Assembly: GCA_018398585.1 (NCBI GenBank)
Contig: JAGTTD010000001.1
Coordinates: 10,790,501-10,854,500, forward strand
Source of the DNA: Simmondsia chinensis
Taxonomy: Eukaryota; Streptophyta; Magnoliopsida; Caryophyllales; Simmondsiaceae
DNA: 64,000 nucleotides
Direction of reading: 5' to 3'
The first letter of the stretch is position 1; the number at the start of each line of letters is the position of its first letter. The translations under genes were made by a program, and so were the position numbers. The notes below the pieces were generated by a model. The model was not told the DNA's origin, made no database searches, and saw nothing but the letters and a program-made list of their open reading frames with translations. Positions 1 to 10,449 of the stretch are shown piece after piece.

Positions 1-167
1 AAGACCGTCCTTGTTCCTTTTATCTGCAACACAATTCTGCTACGGTGTACCAAAGCAGAAAGCTGAGATCTTATCTTATTTACAATTAGGAAATCTAGAA
101 ACTCACCCAAAAATTATTCACCACCTCGATCTGATTGAAGTGACTTAACAAGTTTACCTAATAGCTT

Positions 168-644
168 TTAAAATTCTACTTCTACTCTTTGAATTTCTCC
201 AAAAACGTCAGACTTATTTCTCATCATGTAAACATATCCATGCCTTGAGTAATCATCGCTAAATGTGGTTAAGTACCCATACCCGCCTCTTGCCTGAACA
301 TGCATTGGTCCACATACATCTATGTGAACCAGCTCAAGTAAGTTACCAACCTTATTGCCTTTACTCTTTAAGATAGACTTGGTCATCTTTTTTTCTATGA
401 TGGATTTGCAGACTGGTAATGACCTCAAGTCCAAAGCCTCTATCAGTCCATCTTTTAGCAGTCTTTGGATCATGTTCGTGTTGGTTTGACCTAAATGTAG
501 GTGTGAGGTGTAGGCATTATCACTTTCAAGGTGTTTTCTTTTAGAAGATTGAACAACTGAACTTATGTTAGATTCATTTAAACAATTACTCGAGTTTCGA
601 TAAGAAATAACATGAATAAATAATTTATTCATGTACATGTGCAA
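168..644 (-). pseudogene. Copia GAG-pre-integrase and N-terminal integrase fragment
   Basis: This 158-residue open stretch reads through a GAG-pre-integrase segment (HLHLGQTNTNMIQRLLKDG, about residues 48-66) into the Copia integrase core. The first catalytic Asp region is LVHIDVCGPM, followed by TFSDDYSRHGYVYMMRNKS. In the family the integrase zinc finger ends CxxC; here only one Cys is visible (LPVCKSIIEKKMTK), so it is probably inactive. The enzyme would insert retroelement cDNA into the genome. The stop at 168 interrupts the domain; decayed integrase-like sequence continues to position 1. Family assignment is firm from the motifs; function is lost. Confidence 0.85.
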
Positions 645-769
645 ATAAACAATTTATTTCTCATGTGAAAACTTTCATTGTCATAATCAACTGAATAACA
701 ATTATCCATTAACCAAAATACAAAAATCAAATTCTTGTACATCAAAGGTTTAAATAATCAATCCTTTAA

Positions 770-1260
770 AACAAAACTATATCACTAAAGTCTAAGCTAA
801 TATCTCCTACACTTAGGACCACTACTATAGTACTGTCCTTGAGCATCAGGTACAATACCCATCGTATAGCCTTTAGCCTAGCCCGAGCTCCTGTAACATA
901 TTATAAATATGGTTAGTTGAAGCTTAGTCCACCCACCAAGAATCTGGTGGACTCTCAACTGGGCATGACTCAACTAAGTGAGATATCAATATATCTCTAC
1001 CAGATGACTTAGCAGTCTTTGAAGGAAGACTAGCTATGTATTTAGTGTAGTTTCTCCTCCAGTGGCCTAGTTTTTTTTCAAAAGAAACACTTTTCTTTTG
1101 CTGACTCCTTTATGGACTTGTTTCCACAATAGCAACCTTTCCCTTTCCTTTCTTTTCGAGTAGGTCCCTTGTGAGTAATAACTAAGTCTAACTTGTTTAT
1201 CTGGACGAAGTAATTTCATCCAATGAGTTCATTTTGCATTAATAATCAAGTGAAGTTCAC
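770..1260 (-). pseudogene. Decayed Copia gag / zinc-knuckle region
   Basis: No open frame remains. On the minus strand around 1165-1100 a basic stretch leads into a CYCGNK motif that resembles a damaged CCHC zinc knuckle of a Copia nucleocapsid. Its position between the leader and the integrase of the same element fits gag. The call rests on position and one short motif, so it is weak. Confidence 0.35.
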
Positions 1261-1844
1261 AAGTCATATCTAATTCAAAATACTGTAAATGCAAACATTC
1301 GTGTAACTATCTAACAAGAGTCATGTATAATGCACTGATATTTATTCTTTCAATTTAGCATACACAATAAGTCAGATATCCACCAAACTGTACTATCATG
1401 CATACAAACGCACCACTCCTTACTCCCGGCAGTGGGGTCGCACGAAGCTAGTTCGGGTGAGAACTATTCTCAATTAACCTGTTTTCTTGTAACTCTTACT
1501 AAACATGATTAACTCACCGTTTTGCCTTATTCTTTAACATAACACAATAGAGCTCCTCGGGGAGGCTAATGCGTCACGCTTAGTCAAGTGTAAACCATTA
1601 CCTAAACCTTCATACAAATACACGTAATACTCCATTGCAACGTGGTTGCATTGCTTCTTTGCACTTCGGTCCATCCTAATAGAAGTCTAACCCTGTAATC
1701 TGCAAACCAACATCCTCCGCAGGGAGGTCTATCGATCTACTAAACTGCTAGACCGGTAATGGAGACTGTGAGGTTACAACAATTGAAATCTCGCTCTCAA
1801 TTGATTTTTATAACTAGTGATTTTTTAATTAACTTGCATTTACA

Positions 1845-2415
1845 ACTTAGATTATCTCATAATCCCCTTTACAGTCTCATTATAACAATTACAAAAAAAT
1901 TAATTAATTAATTTATTCAAAACATTATCGTTTTAAAGCATGGCTTATTTCATAATCTTACTTCAGAATCTCATTCTAAATTCAATCAATAAAATTAATT
2001 AATTAATTTCAATTAAAACAATACCAACATCTAATTTAGATTATCACATAATCCCTTTTTTTTTTTCAGAATCAAATTCTAAAATTAAATCAATTAGTAG
2101 AAATTAATTTTTATTAAAACAGGACCATAAGTTTAGATTATCTCATAATCTTTTTCCTAAATCTAATTCCAAAATTAATAAAAATTAATTTCATTAAAAA
2201 TTAATAACGACTTAAAATTTAGACTATCACATAGTCTACTTTAGAATTATATTCTAAAATTTAATTAATTAATATAATTAATTTTTATTTTTTAAATAAT
2301 ATTGACTTAGACTATCTCATAGTCTATTTTAGAATCTTTATTCTAAAAATAATTTAAAATTAACATTTATTTTAAATAACATTGATTCACAACTTAGATT
2401 ATCTCATAATCTAAT
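1845..2415 (-). repeat. Tandem palindrome array in the Copia leader (unit about 90 bp)
   Basis: A 15-bp palindrome, GATTATCTCATAATC, recurs at 1850, 2039, 2136 and 2397, and as GACTAT...ATAGTC at 2222 and 2310; a decayed copy is near 1945. Spacing is 86-97 bp. A second palindrome of type AGAAT...ATTCT lies between them. The array is in the untranslated leader of the minus-strand Copia element between PBS and gag. Confidence 0.75.
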
Positions 2416-2574
2416 TTAAAATCTCATTCTAAAAAGAAATTAATTAATAAAATAATTAATTAATAATTTTTAAATTAAATTAAAAAATGATGACATTAGC
2501 ACAGTCCCGCTGACTTCAACGTCAGCCTGATGCTGACAACTGCGTTAGATTTTTTTTAATTTTAAAATAAATTG

Positions 2575-3065
2575 AATCAAATCTCATGAGATCAATTTTA
2601 TTCGATTTCGTAAAAAATAATTGACTATAATCACATTAGATCAACTTTATCCAATTTCATTTAAAAAAATATATATTTGAATCTAATCTCTTTAGATCAA
2701 TTTTATCCGATTTCATAAAAAATAATCGAATCTAATCTCATTAGTTCAATTTTATCCGATTTCATAAATCATGACTGAGAACGTACAATCTCATTATACG
2801 AACAACGCAATCACAAATTAATAGGTTGTTCCGAATTAACGATTAATTCATTAACAATTTAAACAATTTAAATGCTACCTATAAATGATCAAATTAACTT
2901 TTAGTTAATTAATGATTTAAATAATTTAAATCGTTACTTTATATAATCTTAATTAACAATTAAATCATTAACGACTTAAACAATTTAAATTATTACTTTA
3001 TGCAATCATCTGAATTAACTATTAATTCATTATTGATTTAAATAATTTAAATCGAAATGTCAAAT
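2575..3065 (-). repeat. Two further AT-rich tandem arrays in the Copia leader
   Basis: From about 2575 to 2770 a unit of roughly 65 bp containing ATTTTATCCGATTTCATAAA repeats about three times. From about 2820 to 3065 another unit of similar size, with AATTTAAATCGTTACTTTAT-like cores, repeats about four times. No coding potential is seen. They continue the repeat-rich leader up to the PBS. Confidence 0.6.
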
Positions 3066-3201
3066 TAAACTAATTTAAATTGAACCATCAAATTAAACTA
3101 ACTTTCCTTCGTAATAAAATTCGTATTTTATTAAATCACAAATCTATTTATTTTGATCTTATTATACCTATTTTTGTATATTATGAATGTAACAAGAGAC
3201 T

Positions 3202-3214
3202 GGCTCTGACACCA
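3202..3214 (-). other. Primer-binding site of the Copia element
   Basis: The minus strand reads TGGTGTCAGAGCC, one base from the usual iMet-tRNA complement TGGTATCAGAGC, two bases inside the LTR end. It sets the element's orientation and the 3217 LTR border. Confidence 0.85.
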
Positions 3215-3216
3215 AT

Positions 3217-5444
3217 TGTTTGGAGGAAAAAACTTTGTGGGGGAAAAAATAAACTTTGATATTGACCATTGGGTTCACAAATTTCAACCATGGTCACAAT
3301 AGTAGGCACCTATTAAAGCATTTAGAGTAGGAGACTCATCTCTCTACTTAAGCCTCCGGTCGGAGAGCCACGCTTCGTGACACTTCACGTGCGAGAGTTC
3401 CTGGGAATAGGTTTATCTCTATAAACCCTTTGCCCTAATACCGGTTGTCGAGATGAATTTCAAAAATTCTCCCTAAAGTTTACGCAGCGGAAGGGGCTTA
3501 GAATTCATAATTCTAAACCTAGAGTTGATTTGAAATTCCTAATTTTAAATCTATATATTTAAATTCATAATTTAAATCTATATATCTAAATTCTTAATTT
3601 AGATCTACAGGCCTTTTACTCTAACATATTTGTAACATTACATAAACTTCAACAAGTATAATAATGAATACTGTAAATAAATAGAAAAGCGAAACCAAAA
3701 GAAAAGGAAAGAAGAACATACCAAGAATTGCTCCAATAATAAAGAATACCAAGAAAATCGAGACCACCCGATTTTCTACACAATGACATTAAACTATCCG
3801 AAGGGTGGGCTCCGAAAAATATTAAACTAAGGAAAGTGAAATTTCAACGGAAATTTTTCTCTCCAATTAGGTCTCTAAAACAATTTTTAGAGACCCAGAA
3901 ATTTAATTTCGATTGAATGCCAAGCCTCTAAATAGGTACTGCTATTTATAGTAGGCTATCGGAGTGAAAATAATTCAAATAAACAATGTGGGATACTAAG
4001 AAAAACAAATCCGAACACAAAATATGAGGCAAAATGACGCCGTTTCACTACGGAGCAAAAACGCGTGTTTCGGACTCTCGGTGGCTACCACGTTGCCAAA
4101 ATCCATTGTTCCGGGAGCGTTGCTATGAATCATGAGCAGGTTAAGAGGAGCATGCCACGTGGCACGCTCCTATTGGTCTAGGCGCGTTGCTGATCGCAAG
4201 CTGTTTTAAACGCGATTTTTTTTTTTTTTTTGCCTTGTTTTTCACATGTAAAAATTAATCTTATGAATTTTAATTTTCTAAAATTTTTATCTTACAATTT
4301 TTAATTTTTATTCATCCCATGAATAATGTTTGGAAAAATTAATTTACCCATCTCATGGATAAATAATTTATCTCATGAATTCTTTAATATTTTTTCAATG
4401 GCAATAAATACAGAGGCTTGCGTAGGAACCTCGGGGACAATTTAAATCTAATTTTGAATGGGTTAAATTAATCGTCTCATGAAATAATTTAATTACTATT
4501 TAATGAGACTTAATTCCACTAAATAAATCTCACTGCACTCCAAACTTAAACCATTTATTCGATATTGCCCTAATAGACTGCATTGATGACAACAACCACT
4601 CCACTAGATGTCCATGATAAAGGATAAATATAACCACTACCATTATCCTTCTCACAGCTTCTCCATTAGTTACCGACTCGCTCTTTACTGAATAATTCAT
4701 TTATACTTGAACGTATTCAAAGTATAAATTCCAAATGTCAAACACTGGGAATACGTTGCCAAAGTTTCCGAACTATTCAAATGTTTGTGAATCAACTAAG
4801 GGGACATCTGTATCTCATAAGATACCATAGATTGCCTATTGAATACGTGATCCTTGTCACACTTTACACCGCCACCCAGTGTAGGTGGGAATTCAGTCGT
4901 GCGTTTAGACCTTACTTACAGTATACCAAAGTAACTAAACACTCCATGCACAAGTCCAGAATACCCTTTGTATTTAGAGTTGTCGTTCAAACAATACAAC
5001 GTGAATCACGCATCTCGGATAGTTGTCCAAAAATAAGTAACTCACATGGTCCAACTCAGCGAGTCAAACTTATTAAACACACCAACCCAACACTTTTGGA
5101 TCTCCATTCACATGACCAAGACAAGTCATCTAAAGTGTTACGTTATAGTCTTAGCAAACAAGTGGTCCAAACTTGTCTTCAACTGCGAGCCTTTCAAACA
5201 ACAATCCATACCATTTGTTCCAAGTGTATCTGTGGCTTGTCTCATAAACCACTTAGAACAAATATGTAAATTGTAGTATGAGGACTACACCCATCTCATG
5301 GATGTCTCCCAAAAGAAAAACGCATGCAGTATAAATGCTCGCTTACACAAATTTAACTAAGAAATGACTTGGACTTCAATTTTATTTATTAATTAAAATA
5401 ATATATTCAGAATAAATCTGAATTTTATGACACTGTTCCTAACA
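3217..5444 (-). mobile_element. Long LTR copy 1 (5' LTR of the left-edge Copia)
   Basis: The 2228-bp LTR starts TGTTAGGAACAG at 5444 on the minus strand and ends ...CAAACA at 3217 beside the PBS. A minus-strand TATA box (CTATAAATAGCA) lies at 3941-3953. The first several hundred bases match the plus-strand copy starting at 26409 almost base for base. Open frames of up to 162 residues in it (e.g. 4781-5269) have no recognisable domain and I treat them as chance. Confidence 0.88.
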
Positions 5445-5448
5445 GCTA

Positions 5449-6841
5449 AAAATGCTGGACGAAAGAACACTTCCCATATATTTTGCTAATGTTTGAGGCA
5501 AATTTATTTAAGTAGGCGACAGGGCTTCTCCAATGAGATACGTTGATATTGCAAGGGTTCTTATTGACACATGTTTCCCCATCAATAATCCAACAGGTAG
5601 TATAAGTGCACTTCAACATGGATTCTTGCTCGGTATTCGTTAAGCAAGGTAACTTTGAAATGATCCTAAATTGCTCTCTAAAAGTAATCGCCCTCGTCGC
5701 CTCTACCAGACTTTCCAGGGAGCAGGCTACATTCTCCTAGCATGATTTAGTCAACAAGGTTTGCATCACTCGAAGATCACTTCCTTCAAATGATCTTCCC
5801 TTTCATGAAAATTCCATGGGTGGTATGACAGATTATGGGGACTCGTTAAGGCTCCACCTGAAGTTAGTTATTGATAAAGTGAGTACTAGCTAGCTTGGTG
5901 TGGGTCAATTTATTCTTCACGTTGGCGATCAGATATTAGGTACATGGGCCCGGCTTACTTTTACCCTGATTCGATCCTTTTAAGTCACCCTATCCAGTCA
6001 GGCCCACGATCATCAACCTAGGCAGCTCATCTTCATCTTGCCCTAGCCTGGCCTAGGGATGCTCTAGAGAAATCAACCAGACTTCTGACTCTACTAAAAT
6101 CCAAGCTTGGGACACTATAAGTGATAGTGACTCTGAGTCCTCCAGGCCATAATATCCATCAGGTTTCAAGCTCTTCATCACTGTCGATGAGAGTTCTTCG
6201 AGAAGTATCTAGGTGCTGAGTATGGTGGAGTCTAGTATTGCAGGGGAGAAAAGAGGGAATGTTGTGGCAGAACGTCAGGCACTAACTTCGCATCGTCGAA
6301 GAAGAGTCGAAAACCCTAAAAGCGTAGGTTTAAAGAACCAGCGAAAGTGAGACCTGCAAGAATTTCTGAAGGATATGTCAACTAGGAGTAGTGCTAGGAG
6401 ATTGGTCAAACTGGAAAACAAAAAAAGAAGCTGGCGAAAGGTAAAGGGTTGCAGATACTCATAAGCTTCTTGAAGCAAAATGTATCTGGGAGATCGGGAA
6501 AAAGCTCGACTTCAGCTTTGATGGTGATGAATCGGCTGTGATTGAGTGCATTGCAATGATGAACTAAAATATTGGTCGATCTGCTTCGCTGTTGACTTTA
6601 GTTATAGTTTTAGTACACTGGATCTTTCCCTAATTTCTGGTCCATGTTGTGCAGTTGTGGTTGTAGTCATATAACACCTTTTGGTTTTTTTGGCTACGTT
6701 CTGTCCTGTAATCCTGTTTCACTAATATGTTATATGTTTTTCTTCTCTTGGATTTGTTCCTTTTTTTACGGGTTAAATTAGGTTTCATTTGTACGAGATG
6801 CCTATTTTTTTGATACTTGTGACTAATTATCGAAAAAAAAA
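5449..6841 (+). mobile_element. L1-type LINE remnant lacking ORF2
   Basis: The right end has the L1 tail form seen repeatedly here, GACTAATTATCG followed by an A-run (6818-6841). Upstream, at 6470-6562, a peptide of the LINE ORF1 C-terminus is readable. ORF1 is followed by only about 270 bp of 3' UTR, with no endonuclease or reverse transcriptase. The 5' border is a guess: I place it at the end of the neighbouring LTR and found no TSD. Confidence 0.55.
6200..6564 (+). pseudogene. C-terminal remnant of LINE ORF1
   Basis: With frameshifts, the translation gives basic Lys/Arg-rich sequence and then CIWEIGKKLDFSFDGDESAV, closing with IECIAMMN and a stop. The pattern W-E-[LV]-G-K-x-L-G...DE...I is the typical C-terminus of plant LINE ORF1 proteins, which bind LINE RNA. 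Upstream sequence near 5535-5570 (RYVDIARVLID) may be part of the same protein's DUF4283 region, but this is uncertain. No start can be assigned. Confidence 0.5.
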
Positions 6842-7551
6842 TCATGGCATACATGATTAAATTGTGAATTTTCTTACCATCAAAGAATTGGAATGTCTTT
6901 CTTCAAAATTTTCGTAAACTACGCTTTTCTTTTTTCTTTTGTCACTCAAATTTGCTAGAATTTTACATGACGTTAATTACTTAAATTGTTGGGCACTTCC
7001 ATAATTTAAAATATTTTAAGCAATTAGCCTGGAGTTTCACTTTTTTATAAAATGATTGTTCTAGTGGGATGGTAGTAGTTTAATTTCTTAAGGTTGTCTG
7101 ATCAAATTATAAAAAAAACTATTTTTAATAGAAACGTTTTTTTTTTTTTTAATTTTTGATTTTGCTTCTGCTTTAACTTTAAAAGAGAAACACTACTTTT
7201 CTTGTTTTAGTATTTCTATTAAAGAACTATTTCTATTGTCCAAAAACCCTCAAATTCTAAAAAATATTGATTTTTCCTACAAATATTTTTTTCAAAAATA
7301 AAAAACTTAGCTAAATAGATCTTTAGTGTGAGTCGCTACGAAATATTTTCTAAAAGATTGATATTGGAGAGGGAAAGGTTTCTTAGTATTAATTTATGAG
7401 TATTAGTATGAAGTGCGCGAAAATTTTTTCTAACGTCCTATATAGAGACCTATATTAAAGAGGAAAAGATTTGAGAAAGATTATAATTAAATATAAAAAA
7501 ATAATTATGTTCTATGTCATATTGTTTTAAATGATAAATAAATAGGAAAAT
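6842..7551. other. AT-rich intergenic stretch, nothing recognised
   Basis: A/T homopolymer runs and no domain, terminal repeat or RNA gene recognised. Confidence 0.6.
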
Positions 7552-7567
7552 ATAAATAATGATCATG

Positions 7568-7718
7568 CAACAACAACAGTTCCAGTGCCACAGTGGCTCC
7601 CGTACTAAGCAGGGTCGGGGGAGAGGGGGGGGGGGGGGGGGGGGGGGGGGTGGATGTACGCAGCCTTTCCCTTCGGGGTGGAAGAGAGGTTGTATAAATA
7701 ATATTGATCATGATCATC
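7568..7718 (-). mobile_element. 5'-truncated RTE-clade LINE 3' end
   Basis: On the minus strand the segment contains GGCTGCGTACATCC and ends in ...GGAACTGTTGTTGTTG, the 3' end typical of plant RTE LINEs. It is flanked by a 16-bp TSD, ATAAATAATGATCATG (7552-7567 and 7719-7734). A G-run of about 25-30 bases at 7622-7650 lies inside it. Related ends occur at 15473, 36881 and 55567. Confidence 0.75.
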
Positions 7719-7854
7719 ATAAATAATGATCATGATGTACAAATAATATATTACTCTACGTGTGCATTAGAACTTTCATACAAACACACACACATTAGAT
7801 AATTCAAGCGTTGCTAACATTCGGTTTTTGTGAACCTAGCCAGAGTTAGAGGTG

Positions 7855-8570
7855 GCGTCGGGTCATTTGGATCAGGTTCGGGTGAATCCATTCGGGTTTG
7901 GGTCATTTCGTGTTTATAATAAACTTGGGCATGGTCGAGCTCGGGTCGACCTATTCAAGCTGGAGTAACTTTTGGGTTTTACCTGTACTCGGGTCGGGTT
8001 GGGTTTAGGTCAAGTTATTTCGGGTTCAGGTTACTTCAATTTTAAGTGGTCTTAACTTACCAAAAAAAAAATTTTAAGTGGTCTTAGGTTCGGGTCAATT
8101 TTGGGTCAGGTTGTACAGGTTTCAGGTTTTCATAGTCCTACTATTTAGTGCCGTAATTAGTGGTATGAACCAGTTACAAATGTTTAAATTATACCAAATA
8201 ATTTATATTTTTATCAATATATTTATTATATCATAAATATAGGCGCTCAATATTTTGTTATGAAGTTCAATTGTACTTCTGACAACTAATAGTTCTCATT
8301 GAATTTATTGACCTTGGGTAAATTTAGCTTTCAGGTTGGGTTGGGTTCAGGTTCAGGTTAGTTTGGGTCGGGTTGGTTCAGGTCAATTGTGGGACATGTT
8401 AGGTCAAATTGGTATCAGGTTATTTTGAGGTCTGGCAAAGAATGGATCAGTTTAGTTGCCGGTCGTGTCATTTCAATTTTGGATTTAATTATTTACAACA
8501 TATTTTCGATTCGGGAGGGTTGGGTTATGGGTTTTTCAAGTCGGCTTTTCGAGTCAGGTTGAATTTGCCA
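7855..8570. repeat. Degenerate GGGTCGGGTT / GGGTTCAGGTT repeat
   Basis: Irregular short units of GGGT(C/T)(G/A)GGTT recur for about 700 bp, interrupted by AT-rich sequence at 8140-8330. The phase is not constant, so this is not telomeric (TTTAGGG) DNA. Plant intergenic repeats of this style are common. No function is implied. Confidence 0.65.
8055..8069 (+). mobile_element. Micro-insertion with A-tail and 17-bp TSD
   Basis: The 15-base insert ACTTACCAAAAAAAA sits between two exact copies of AATTTTAAGTGGTCTTA (8038-8054, 8070-8086). Its shape matches the end of the local L1 tails (CTTATC plus A-run), so it may be an extremely 5'-truncated LINE insertion. Confidence 0.5.
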
Positions 8571-8929
8571 CCTCTAGCTAGAGGTAGCCAACAAATTGAG
8601 TCCAGATTTCAGCCACTAAAAAAGCCCAAATGTACCCAATCACTATTCTGGTCCATCGTCAACCTGGACGACCGGTCCACTGTAGTGGGTCTGGTCACAA
8701 TTTGAAGAAAATAGCTCCAAGACCCGGCCTGGCCAGACCCGACCTAGGAATTACTCACGAATCACTCGCGGTTAACCAAATAGTGAAACAATGTTTCGTG
8801 AATCATTCGTTAGTTATTCGCTTTCAGGCAAGGATTAAGGGTTCATGATAAATTTAAAAAACCGGAATTTTTACAGTGATTCCTTTTGTTAAATCCCTTA
8901 TATAGCACAGCATACAAACGCAACACACG

Positions 8930-9066
8930 TATTGTAAGAAAAACGAGTGCATCAAATGTTGGATCAAATCACTACGTTTCTACAGATTTATGTTTTCTTT
9001 ACGTCCCACTTTTATGGATGCGCCCTTTCTCGTTTTCCGAGTTCCTACACTAATTATCAAAAAATA
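8930..9066 (+). mobile_element. Possible L1 3' tail
   Basis: The sequence ends CTACACTAATTATCAAAAAA at 9047-9066, the same tail form as the L1 ends at 6841, 32615 and (minus strand) 19244 and 50985. No TSD or coding sequence was found, so the 5' limit is arbitrary. Confidence 0.4.
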
Positions 9067-9597
9067 TATATATATTATAAAATATCAGCCTTAGTTGTAC
9101 CAAGTGAAGTGCAAAACGAGGGGAAACGTATAGAAGGGAGATTCTACTAATTTGTCATAGTATGACAAATCAAAGAATATATAATATGCTCCCCAAGCCC
9201 ACCCAACTAGCCATAAGAAAATCTATCTACTGACCAAACCATGATTAATCTTATTATTTTTTGGGTTCTAGAAAAATAAATAATATTCCAAAGTAAGATT
9301 TTGATGAGGCATAATACAACATGTATCCCTTGTAGTTTAAATGGAGCTTTCAACTTCTCGTGGGTTTTGCTTTTAAGTCTATCCCCTGGTAGTATAATAT
9401 ATACTTATTTTGTTTATAATTTCAATATTTAATCTATGTAATAAAGAATAGTAAATATTAAAAAAAATGTTCAATAATTTAATAGTCTTTTAATTTTATA
9501 TATGCTTATTATGTTAAACAAGTACTTGAATTGATAAGAGTAATACTATGAATACACAAATATATTCTATTTCAATTCTATACATATTAATACATAT
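9067..9597. other. AT-rich intergenic stretch, nothing recognised
   Basis: No domain, repeat border or RNA gene recognised up to the LTR at 9598. Confidence 0.6.
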
Positions 9598-10088
9598 TGT
9601 TTCAAGATAAATTGAGCAGGTCCTTTTAAGGAAGAGCCAGGCTCAAGCTCTTGTTTAGAAGAAAGGAAGAAGGACTAACCTATAACCATGATTTTCCCTT
9701 GCCCGTATTGGACCGTCTCCCTCTCTATTTATAGTTGAAGGGGGTTTGTTTAGTATGGTTGATAAAGGTGTGAGGTGGCTACGGATTTGTTAGGTGGGTG
9801 GCCGCTTTTCCTTACAGGGGAAGCAAGGTGTGTTGGGAGGCCTGTGTATGTGAGTAAGGTAGGCAGGGAGGTATGCCGCAAGGTAGGCGGATGGCATTGG
9901 CGGAGTAGAGTGTTGTGGCCAGATTGGAGTATTACCCAAAGGATCATGCCGCTGACATTTTGCCTACGGGGCCATTGCTGGGTGCGCTGCCAAGGATTTA
10001 CCTACTGTCCTTTAGGTGGATATATTATCAAGGGTCCCCCCACCACTCCATATCCGAGAAGCAGTCAGGTCAACTTATTTCCTCAATA
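9598..10088 (-). mobile_element. 3' LTR of the gag-only Gypsy element
   Basis: This 491-bp LTR aligns throughout with 14956-15463. A minus-strand TATA box (CTATAAATAG) lies at 9724-9733. On the minus strand the PPT GAAGGGGGGTATTA lies just upstream of its start. Open frames within it are chance. Confidence 0.85.
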
Positions 10089-10449
10089 ATACCCCCCTTC
10101 ATGGGTGAAAGTGACATGTTCATATTCGGCCATGGAGTACACTCCCACATGAAAGAGTTGGCATCTTTGCACATACTCTAAGCCGCCTTAATGAGTCGAC
10201 TGGTGCAAACGAACTCGCTAGCTGGGGAGGCGTGGTAACCACGGAAAGTCAATACAGTAGGGTTCTAGCATTAGCGAAAGAGAACTTGATTTACTCCTAG
10301 GGAACAATCAAAATTAATGAGAGGACAGTCCTTGACTGACACATGGTGAGAAGCTGTCATATCAATAAGATGTCAATTAGACCTTAGCCGTCATTCTAAG
10401 GAGTACAACCATTCTCTTACTGTTCCCATTTCATCTTCTTCACTCTTTC

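Larger units (their letters stand above)
1..5444 (-). mobile_element. Ty1/Copia retrotransposon with long LTR, cut by window edge
   Basis: Read on the minus strand the order is LTR (5444 to 3217), iMet-type PBS (3214 to 3202), a repeat-rich leader, a decayed gag, then integrase (644 to 168) running off the left edge. Integrase following gag directly is the Copia order. The 2.2-kb LTR is long for a plant Copia element. The RT, RNase H and second LTR lie outside the window, so lineage and TSD cannot be settled. Homologous LTRs lie at 26409-28385 (plus strand), 34584-36880 and 61244-62110 (minus strand). Confidence 0.85.

Noticed and set aside
4781..5269. 162-codon open frame
   Set aside because: It lies inside an LTR, is not kept open in the other LTR copies and shows no domain.
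7568..7718. Call as a tRNA-derived SINE
   Set aside because: The longer relative at 15473-16043 contains RTE-type coding sequence upstream of the same end, so an RTE LINE 3' end explains all four copies better.
7855..8570. Telomere-like G-rich repeat
   Set aside because: Units are GGGTCGGGTT/GGGTTCAGG types with irregular phase, not TTTAGGG.
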